Positions 9,710 to 16,596 of a stretch of DNA of 64,000 bases are shown piece after piece. The notes beneath the pieces were generated by a model. That model did no database searches, was not told where the DNA came from, and saw nothing but the letters and a program-made list of their open reading frames with translations. Positions within the stretch are counted from its first letter, which is position 1. Every line of letters starts with the position of its first letter. The stretch lies in assembly GCA_050288165.1 (NCBI GenBank), contig JBNKDG010000003.1, positions 1-64,000 of the forward strand, read 5' to 3'. The DNA is from JAPHTQ01 sp050288165 (lineage in GTDB: Bacteria; Pseudomonadota; Gammaproteobacteria; Thiohalomonadales; Thiohalomonadaceae). A program made the position numbers and the translations under genes.

Positions 9710-10747
9710 TCAGGCGATATCCGTGGATTTTGCCCTGCGCAGAGCACCGGGGGGATAGCCGAACTTCTTCTTGAACGCCGCGTTGAAGTGGTTGACGTGG
9801 GAGTACCCGAGGCGCTGCGAAATCACCTTCATCGGTACATCGCTTTCCAGCAGCGCCTCACGCGCCTGCTCCAGGCGGCGCGCGGTGACGAAGGCAAAGA
9901 TCGGCTGACCGAATTCGGCAGCAAATTCGCAGTTCAGCTGCTTTGCGGACAGGCCAAAGGTCTTTGCCAGATCGCTGAGCGTCGGGAGCCGACCTTCAAG
10001 GGAGAGCAGGTAGTCATACAGCTCGCGAACCCTCGTCGCGTGGCGGCGGTCATTCTTCTGCTCGCTGAAATAGAGGAAATTGACAAGCCCGCCCAGGTAC
10101 TCCAGAACCTTAGACTGGGCGAACAGACGGCGTGCCGGTCCCGCGTATTGTTCCGATATCGCCTCTTTCAATGACGGACTAAGGTAAGCCGGCATCGGTA
10201 GCACAACCGTTTTCACCCCCTCGGTCAGCCCGAGTTTTTCCAGCAAGTAGTTGAGGGCGAAGTCTCCAATAAGGGTCAGCAGCGTGGATTCGGGAACATA
10301 GACCGAGCGCATTTCGGAGGTGCCGCCACCGGCAATCTGAACAGTGGTATCCACCTCTTTTGCAAAACGAAAGGTGTCTTGTCCGGGGCTCGCCAATATT
10401 CTGACGGGTGCTTTCCTTCTTCCCTCCCAATACTCGAGGTGGCAGCCCATTCCGCTTAACCATACCTGGGCATTGAATGCGGGCTCGGGCTGGTTTGCCT
10501 GGACATCCAACAACGTGATCATCTCACCGAAGGGGGCATTTTCCAGGTGATGCACCGCCCTGTAGAGCTCAATCCCCTCACCCAGCCCCAGCCTGCTTAC
10601 GAAGGCCTCTCCGATTTCAGGAGGGATGTTGTATTTCGTTTCCTGCATGAGGTATGCATCCTCGCCATTGGATGCGTCACCGGGTGGCGAATCGTGGGCA
10701 AGCAGCCACTCGATGTCAAAATTACCGAATTTTTTCTTGTTTTTCAT
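9710..10747 (-). CDS. AraC-family transcriptional regulator
   Basis: DNA-binding regulator of 345 residues. The C-terminal 100 residues are an AraC/XylS double helix-turn-helix: the first half around LSDLAKTFGLSAKQL, the second around ISQRLGYSHVNHFNAAFKKK with the usual FGYPPG ending. This layout resembles PchR-like regulators. The N-terminal 230 residues match nothing I recognise and may sense a ligand. It lies 159 bases upstream of tpsB on the same strand, so control of the adhesin operon is plausible but unproven. The gap to tpsB holds a direct ATGCG repeat (9643-9647 and 9656-9660) that could be part of a binding site, which is speculative. Confidence 0.85.
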   Translation of the reverse strand: MKNKKKFGNFDIEWLLAHDSPPGDASNGEDAYLMQETKYNIPPEIGEAFVSRLGLGEGIELYRAVHHLENAPFGEMITLLDVQANQPEPAFNAQVWLSGMGCHLEYWEGRRKAPVRILASPGQDTFRFAKEVDTTVQIAGGGTSEMRSVYVPESTLLTLIGDFALNYLLEKLGLTEGVKTVVLPMPAYLSPSLKEAISEQYAGPARRLFAQSKVLEYLGGLVNFLYFSEQKNDRRHATRVRELYDYLLSLEGRLPTLSDLAKTFGLSAKQLNCEFAAEFGQPIFAFVTARRLEQAREALLESDVPMKVISQRLGYSHVNHFNAAFKKKFGYPPGALRRAKSTDIA

Positions 10748-11173
10748 GTCGAGAAATGTAGCAAATCATGCCTGAACAACAAAGAAAATGGACGGTATTC
10801 GCATAAATTAGTTCGTTTTGCGTATAAAAAATCAACCGCACCCACTCTCAAATAAACCTTATCGAAACACGATATCTCCTTGACCTGGATTAATTTCTTA
10901 TCAAGGCATGGATTTGGCGAGGGAGGTCTTCGACTCGGCCTTGCAAGCAGCCCAGAATCGTTCCGTTGCCCCTCTCCTGCTGAGCGATCCTGCCTTCATG
11001 GAACCTCTAAAAATCCGTCATTCGTCGTTCCCGCGCAGGCGGGAACCCCGTTAAATCAAAGCACTGAATCCCCGCCTGTGCGGGGATGACGGATTATTAG
11101 AGGCGCCCGTCAGTTTATTCGTCCTTAAACTCGTCCGAATTTCCGCTCCCGCCCCTCCTCCGCATATCGCACT
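10748..11173. other. Intergenic region between the AraC gene and the element scar
   Basis: No supported gene. AT-rich sequence next to the regulator (about 10,790-10,870) probably holds its promoter. From about 10,909 a short reading phase of some 34 codons (starting MDLAREVF) runs into the palindromic repeat at 11,004 and could be a gene remnant, but it is too short to identify. Confidence 0.4.
11004..11103. repeat. 100-bp palindromic intergenic element with terminal inverted repeats
   Basis: CCTCTAA (11004-11010) mirrors TTAGAGG (11097-11103). Further in, ATCCGTCAT mirrors ATGACGGAT, and two GC-rich arms hold CGCGCAGGCGGG and CCCGCCTGTGCGGGG. The whole unit folds into a branched hairpin. 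It resembles the common proteobacterial 'CCCGCnnnnGCGGG' dispersed palindromes. It sits at the left end of the mobile-element scar. Confidence 0.75.
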
Positions 11174-11647
11174 GTGTCCGCCCGTGACTCATGGAGCCCG
11201 GAGACGTCATCCACCGCCCCATCGGGACGCGGTCTTATTCGGACGAGACGGTTGAATGCAGCGATTACAGCAACGGCGTGGCTCACGCTCATATCCACAG
11301 CAGCGATTGGCGCAGAACTCGAGGAGTGCTTCGCGGAGGCGGCACACCGTTACGGCATCGCGTCCGAACTGCTTCACGCCATCGCCGCACAGGAGAGCCG
11401 ACTCGATCCATTGGCCATCGGCCGTAACGCTGACGGGAGCCGGGATATCGGCGTCATGCAGGTCAATACCTGGTGGCTGCCGAAGTTGGCCAAGTACGGC
11501 ATCGGAGAGGACCACCTGTGGGAGCCGTGCACGAATATGCAGGTGGTGGGTGCCTGGATACTCGCGGGCAACATCGCACGGTACAGCTACACCTGGGATG
11601 CCGTGGGCGCCTACAACGCGGGCACGGGGTCAACGAAAGAAGCCTGA
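11174..11647 (+). CDS. Small lytic transglycosylase (SLT domain), conjugation/pilus-type
   Basis: Periplasmic muramidase of 157 residues, of the kind that opens peptidoglycan for secretion or pilus machines (IagB/VirB1-like). A signal peptide ends near AAIGAE, residue 48. The SLT domain follows: catalytic Glu in AAQESRLDP, the motif DIGVMQVN, and AVGAYNAGTGS close to the C-terminus. It stops soon after YNAG, so it may be slightly shorter than relatives. The GTG start is uncertain. The next gene begins 16 bases later, which suggests co-transcription. Together with the OmpA-like lipoprotein and the integrase pseudogene it looks like a leftover of an integrative conjugative element. That origin is inferred. 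Confidence 0.75.
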   Translation: MSARDSWSPETSSTAPSGRGLIRTRRLNAAITATAWLTLISTAAIGAELEECFAEAAHRYGIASELLHAIAAQESRLDPLAIGRNADGSRDIGVMQVNTWWLPKLAKYGIGEDHLWEPCTNMQVVGAWILAGNIARYSYTWDAVGAYNAGTGSTKEA

Positions 11648-11663
11648 AGGCGACGGGAGAACG

Positions 11664-12359
11664 ATGCGCACATGGTCGCTTCTCAGCTTGATCTGGATAG
11701 CCGCTCTGGCGGGCTGCGCCACGCAGCCGGCGAGCATCAGTGAGTTCATGAATGTTTCGTGGCATGGCATCGAACAGGCCACAGAGGGACGGTATGTCGT
11801 CTGCGACACCTGTCCGACGAGAACCGCGAAAACGCCATGGAGGGCGGACGGCGGAACCGCTAGCGGGACTACCCGCAGCGATGTCGCATCGTCTGCAGAA
11901 CCGTCCACTTCCTCGGGCATGGCCCTCGGTACGGGTGGACCCTCGATGAGTTCGAATGCGAAAGACAACACCGATTCCAACACCGCAACAACGCCATCCG
12001 CCAAACCACTTCTGACACTGATATTTCCCTTCGAAGTGTCGCGCACCCAGCCTGAGCACCGGCAGCTGCTTACCGGGTTCGCCAGCGAGGTATGGCACGC
12101 CCGGCAGCGAAAGTCGCTGCTGGTGATCGGGTACACCGATGACATAGGCCCGGACCGCTACAACCAGCTCCTTGCGCGCAAACGCGCCGACAGCGTGGCC
12201 AAGGCACTTCGCGCCCTGGGGATCGACGCTGTCTGCATCGAAGCGAAAGGCAAGTGTTGCTACGTGGCGGACAACGAGACGCCACAAGGCCGCGCGCAAA
12301 ACCGCCGCGCCGAAATCCACCTTTTCTCCAATCAGAACATCAAGGAGTCGTTCCAATGA
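11664..12359 (+). CDS. OmpA-like lipoprotein, probable conjugative-element component
   Basis: 231-residue protein. The N-terminus is a lipoprotein signal (IAALAGCATQ, lipobox Cys about residue 18). A Ser/Thr-rich linker and an OmpA C-terminal peptidoglycan-binding domain follow, at about residues 115-225, with the conserved VIGYTDDIGPDRYNQLLARKR and RAQNRRAEIHL. CDTCP near residue 50 is a second cysteine motif of unknown role. The ATG at 11664 follows CGACGGGAGA, a good ribosome-binding region. Its stop overlaps the next ATG (ATGA at 12356-12359), showing it once belonged to a tight operon. Anchoring a pilus or transfer channel to the wall is inferred from context. Confidence 0.75.
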   Translation: MRTWSLLSLIWIAALAGCATQPASISEFMNVSWHGIEQATEGRYVVCDTCPTRTAKTPWRADGGTASGTTRSDVASSAEPSTSSGMALGTGGPSMSSNAKDNTDSNTATTPSAKPLLTLIFPFEVSRTQPEHRQLLTGFASEVWHARQRKSLLVIGYTDDIGPDRYNQLLARKRADSVAKALRALGIDAVCIEAKGKCCYVADNETPQGRAQNRRAEIHLFSNQNIKESFQ

Positions 12360-12409
12360 ACAGTGCAAGCAGAAGGTCTTCCGTTATCAACACCCTGTCC
12401 AGAGGGTGA
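12356..12409 (+). pseudogene. 17-codon stub of the next conjugation-operon gene
   Basis: An ATG overlapping the preceding stop (ATGA) opens a frame reading MNSASRRSSVINTLSRG before TGA. The coupling to the upstream gene shows that a real gene started here. From about 12,380 the sequence belongs to the oppositely oriented integrase remnant, so the gene is cut after roughly ten codons. The full-length product cannot be named. Confidence 0.5.
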
Positions 12410-13238
12410 ATCGAAGAACATTCTTCTGTGTTGCGGTGTAATCAGAGCCAGGCAGCCATTTCAGCAACGTCGCCAACTCGGTATCAGAGAGGACTCTCTT
12501 TCCTCGTTGATGGGTAAGTTTCACCTTGGCCTGTCTGAGGCTTGCTTTGGCGAGAATCGCCGGATTTGCAAACTCATCTGAGAAATAGCCCAGACCAATC
12601 GCAAATTCGTAGGCGGCGGAAAGCTCCCTCAGTACGTTTCCTGCCTGAACATTTGCCCCACGTTGAACAATTGCCATGATTATATCCACCACAGCCTTTC
12701 GCGTGATGGCATTGGTCGGCATCGCCCCCAACTTGGGGATCACATCGCCATAGAGGGTTATGCGCGTCTCAGACTGACCTTTCGGTTTTCGTGCACCGGC
12801 AATGACCTTTCCGCTTGGAGATTTCCGGTCTTCGATATATTGGGGTAGGTAGAGTTCTACGAGCTTCTCAGCCGTAAAGGACTCCTCAACTGACTCAACT
12901 TGTCCCTGCTCCAATTCCTGGGCCTGCTCCCGTTCCTGCTGTTTCTCCTCTTTGGCCTCAGATGCCGGGCAGCGCCCTTGGCGGCGAATTTGTTTCAGTT
13001 CCAGGAGCTTCAACCTCGCTTCGGCCAGGGAGGTATCAGGGAAGTTGCCGATCTTCACCTGTACGAGCTTTGAGGTGATCGGGCTGGTATAGCGATAGAA
13101 AAACGTTTTTAGCCCGGTAACCCCGCATTTCACTCACAAACCAGTGTTTACTCCCGTGTCGGCCTTGATTTTATCTCCCGGTTTCATCGCCTCCACTGTT
13201 CTGGAAGATAGAGGTTTGGTACCCTGAACTGTTGCCAT
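12387..13238 (-). pseudogene. Tyrosine-recombinase integrase remnant (P4-like), internal stop and truncated C-terminus
   Basis: Reads MATVQGTKPLSSRTVEAMKP from the ATG at 13238, which is preceded by AGAGG. An in-frame TGA lies at 13134-13136, after NTGL. The frame resumes as VKCGVTGLKTFFYRYTSP, normal for the N-terminal domain of P4-type integrases; a single CGA-to-TGA change would explain it. SAM-like and core-domain starts are visible (SFTAEKLVELYLPQYIEDR, VLRFTLWTGC). The frame stops exactly where the catalytic domain should continue with its first Arg. All catalytic residues (R, HxxR, Y) are therefore absent and the protein cannot recombine DNA. A fragment could start from the GTG at 13133, but function is unlikely. 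Confidence 0.85.
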
Positions 13239-13420
13239 TGGTATCCTCTTGAATTGATGTCAGTTTGTCCTACGCAACGGAAAAAAAGTATAACCTTTCG
13301 AATTTCAACAAAAGCTACACCAACAATAGTTACACTTTTTCGTGAGATTCAATGAGACCTTAAGAGACGGAATAAAAACGATAAATGCTTAGTATTCAAT
13401 GAGTAGCACAGAATAATGCC

Positions 13421-15979
13421 ATGAGTTCACTGGAAAAAAGCGGACAGCACACACCTATGATGCAGCAATACCTGCGCATCAAGGCGGACTACCCGCACAT
13501 GCTGCTGTTTTACCGCATGGGCGACTTCTATGAGCTTTTCTACGACGATGCCCGGCGTGCGGCGGAACTGCTGGATATCACCCTCACCGCCCGCGGCGCC
13601 TCCGCGGGTGAGCCGATCCCGATGGCCGGTGTTCCCTATCATGCGGTCGAGGGTTACCTGGCACGGCTGATCCGTCTGGGACAATCGGTCGCCATCTGCG
13701 AGCAGATCGGCGACCCGGCCACCAGCAAGGGACCGGTGGAACGCCAGGTGGTGCGTATCGTCACCCCGGGTACGGTCACCGACGAGGCGCTGCTCGAAGA
13801 ACGGCGCGACAACCTGATCAGCGCCATCACCGGCAAGGGCGAACATTTCGGTCTCGCCACCCTCGACCTGACCAGTGGCCGCTTTGTGGTTCAGGAACTG
13901 CACGGCGAAGAAGCCCTGGCCTCGGAACTGGAACGGCTGCGCCCGGCGGAACTGCTGCTGGCGGAAGGGATGAAAGTAAACGCTAACACCAGCCGCAAGA
14001 CACTCCCGCCATGGCATTTTGAACGGGAGAGCGCCGAGCGCCTGCTCACCACTCAGTTCGGTACCCGCGACCTGAGTGGCTTTGGCTGCGCCGGGATGGA
14101 GCTTGCCATCGCCGCTGCCGGTGCACTGTTGCAATATGTGCAGAATACCCAGCGTTCCGCCCTGCCCCACCTGCGCGGGCTGGCCGTGGAACAGCGCGAC
14201 GACGCGGTGCTGCTCGATGCCGCCAGCCGCCGCAATCTGGAACTGGAACACCATCTGGGTGGCGACCACCGCCGCACCCTGGCCGGGGTGCTCGACAACA
14301 CCGCCACACCGATGGGCAGCCGCCTGCTCCGCCGCTGGATCAATCGCCCGCTACGCAACCGCCAAACCCTCGGCAACCGTCAGCAGGCGATTACCTCCCT
14401 GCTGGAGCAGAACCTGTTCGAGGCACTCCGCGAACAACTGCGCGGCATCGGCGACATCGAACGCATCCTCAGCCGCATCGCCCTCAAGTCGGCCCGGCCA
14501 CGGGACCTGACCCGTCTGCGCGATGCCCTGGGACGCTTACCCGCTCTGCATGAACTGCTGCGCAGCGCAGATTCAATGCTGTTAAAAGAACTGCTGCAAC
14601 GCATCGCCACCTGGCCGGAGATCCACACCCTGCTGCAACGGGCAATCATCGAAGAACCGCCGCAGTTGATCCGCGACGGTGGCGTGGTCGCCCCCGGCTA
14701 CGACAAGGAACTGGACGAACTACGCGCCATCCGCGAAAACGCCGCTCAGTTCCTGCTCGATCTGGAACAGCGAGAGCGGGAGCGTAGCGGCATCCCCACC
14801 CTCAAAGTGAGCTACAACAGGGTCCATGGCTACTACATCGAGGTGACCCGGGCGCAGAGCGACAAGGTGCCGGACGATTACCAGCGCCGCCAGACGCTCA
14901 AGGGTGCGGAACGCTACATCACCCCGGAACTGAAGGCCTTCGAGGACAAGGCACTCTCCGCCGCCGAACGTGCCCTGGCACGGGAGAAACACCTCTACGA
15001 ACGACTGCTCGATATCCTCTGCAACGACCTGGGTGGACTACAGCAAAGCGCCGCGGCACTGGCCGAACTGGACGCTATTAATAACCTGGCGGAACGGGCC
15101 GATGCCCTCAAGCTGGTCTGCCCGGAACTCACCGAAGAATCTGGTCTGGACATCCGTGGCGGACGCCATCTGGTGGTCGAACAGATGCTCGACGATCCCT
15201 TCGTGCCCAACGACATCACCCTTGATGAAAAACGCCGCATGCTGATCGTCACCGGCCCCAACATGGGCGGCAAATCGACCTACATGCGCCAGACCGCCCT
15301 GATTGTACTGATGGCCCACATCGGTAGTTTTGTCCCAGCGACTAGCGCACGCATCGGCAGTTTCGATCGCATCTTCACCCGCATCGGCGCCTCCGACGAT
15401 CTGGCCACTGGCCGCTCCACCTTCATGGTGGAGATGACTGAAACCGCCAACATCCTCAATAACGCCACCGGACAAAGCCTGGTACTGATGGACGAGATCG
15501 GCCGCGGCACCTCCACCTTTGACGGCATGTCGCTGGCCTGGGCCTGCGCCTGCCATCTGGCACAGCAGCTACGCGCCTATACTCTCTTCGCCACCCACTA
15601 TTTCGAATTGACTGCCCTGCCGGAGACGCTTGAAGGCGTGGCTAACGTCCACCTTGATGCGACCGAACATGGCGAGGAGATCATCTTCCTGCATAGCGTC
15701 AAGGAGGGACCAGCGAGCCAGAGCTACGGCCTGCAGGTGGCACGGCTGGCCGGGGTACCGCGCGAGGTGGTGAAACTGGCGCGGGAAAAACTGGTGGCAC
15801 TGGAAAACAGCAGTGCCGCAGTAGCCGATGCGAAATCGAGCGATCACCAGTTAGGCCTCTTTCGCCAGGAGCCGCCCGACCCCGCCCTCGAGGCACTGGC
15901 CACCCTCGACCCGGACGGCCTGACACCCAAAGAAGCGCTGGAACAGCTTTACCGGCTCAAGGGGTTAATGAAAAAATAG
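13421..15979 (+). CDS. mutS: DNA mismatch repair protein MutS
   Basis: Recognises mismatches and recruits MutL. It has 852 residues, the usual length. The N-terminal mismatch-binding domain has the FYRMGDFYELFYDDA motif with the stacking Phe of the F-x-E wedge. Connector, lever and clamp domains follow. The C-terminal ATPase has Walker A TGPNMGGKSTYMRQ, Walker B LVLMDEIGRGTSTFDG and the ATHYFELT switch. It is the first gene right of the integrase scar, 182 bases from the pseudogene start. That gap is AT-rich and probably holds the promoter. sixA follows 51 bases later. mutL lies about 41 kb away on the other strand. Confidence 0.98.
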   Translation: MSSLEKSGQHTPMMQQYLRIKADYPHMLLFYRMGDFYELFYDDARRAAELLDITLTARGASAGEPIPMAGVPYHAVEGYLARLIRLGQSVAICEQIGDPATSKGPVERQVVRIVTPGTVTDEALLEERRDNLISAITGKGEHFGLATLDLTSGRFVVQELHGEEALASELERLRPAELLLAEGMKVNANTSRKTLPPWHFERESAERLLTTQFGTRDLSGFGCAGMELAIAAAGALLQYVQNTQRSALPHLRGLAVEQRDDAVLLDAASRRNLELEHHLGGDHRRTLAGVLDNTATPMGSRLLRRWINRPLRNRQTLGNRQQAITSLLEQNLFEALREQLRGIGDIERILSRIALKSARPRDLTRLRDALGRLPALHELLRSADSMLLKELLQRIATWPEIHTLLQRAIIEEPPQLIRDGGVVAPGYDKELDELRAIRENAAQFLLDLEQRERERSGIPTLKVSYNRVHGYYIEVTRAQSDKVPDDYQRRQTLKGAERYITPELKAFEDKALSAAERALAREKHLYERLLDILCNDLGGLQQSAAALAELDAINNLAERADALKLVCPELTEESGLDIRGGRHLVVEQMLDDPFVPNDITLDEKRRMLIVTGPNMGGKSTYMRQTALIVLMAHIGSFVPATSARIGSFDRIFTRIGASDDLATGRSTFMVEMTETANILNNATGQSLVLMDEIGRGTSTFDGMSLAWACACHLAQQLRAYTLFATHYFELTALPETLEGVANVHLDATEHGEEIIFLHSVKEGPASQSYGLQVARLAGVPREVVKLAREKLVALENSSAAVADAKSSDHQLGLFRQEPPDPALEALATLDPDGLTPKEALEQLYRLKGLMKK

Positions 15980-16030
15980 GGTCACACCCAGGCTGTACTG
16001 TGCTGGTTTTCCAGATGAGGAGACAGGGAT

Positions 16031-16543
16031 ATGCCACAGCTACTCATACTCCGCCACGCCATCGCCATGGATCGGGACGAGGCCGCTGCGCTCTCGCTGA
16101 ATGATTTCGAACGCCCGCTCACCGACAAGGGGCGCGAACGCATGGAGCAGATCGCCGAAGGTATCCGGCACGCGATTCTCGAACCCGCGCTGATTCTCAG
16201 CAGTCCCCTATTACGCGCACGCCAGACCGCTGAGATCCTCGCCGCCCAATACGACAAGGTCGACCTGGAAATCATCGACGAACTCTCCCCCGGCCACTCG
16301 TTGCACCAGCTCATCGCCGTGCTGCAAAAACAGCAGGTCACCGCCCCACTGGTGATCGTCGGCCACGAACCCTCGCTCAGTACCTTTGCTGGTCTGCTGC
16401 TTTGCGGTAGGCCGTTCAGCCCACTGCAACTGAAAAAAGGCGGCGCCGCCCTGTTCGAATTCAACCAGCGCATCGACAGCGGTTGCGGCAACCTGCTCTG
16501 GTCAATACCGCCGCGCATGCTTCGTTGCTACAGTCGCGACTAA
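16031..16543 (+). CDS. sixA: Phosphohistidine phosphatase SixA
   Basis: 170-residue histidine phosphatase of the phosphoglycerate-mutase-like superfamily. It begins LLILRHAIAMDRDEA, with the catalytic Arg-His. It continues with SSPLLRARQTAEIL, and a second catalytic His lies in VIVGHEPSLSTF. Family members dephosphorylate phosphohistidine in phosphorelay or nitrogen-PTS proteins. A GAGGAGACAGGG stretch just upstream gives a strong ribosome-binding site. It lies between mutS and the AddB-like gene, probably co-transcribed with mutS. The substrate here is not established. Confidence 0.88.
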   Translation: MPQLLILRHAIAMDRDEAAALSLNDFERPLTDKGRERMEQIAEGIRHAILEPALILSSPLLRARQTAEILAAQYDKVDLEIIDELSPGHSLHQLIAVLQKQQVTAPLVIVGHEPSLSTFAGLLLCGRPFSPLQLKKGGAALFEFNQRIDSGCGNLLWSIPPRMLRCYSRD

Positions 16544-16596
16544 GCGGACCTCGCATGTGTTTTAATAGGCGCAACAAGACCAATTGATGTGCGCCG

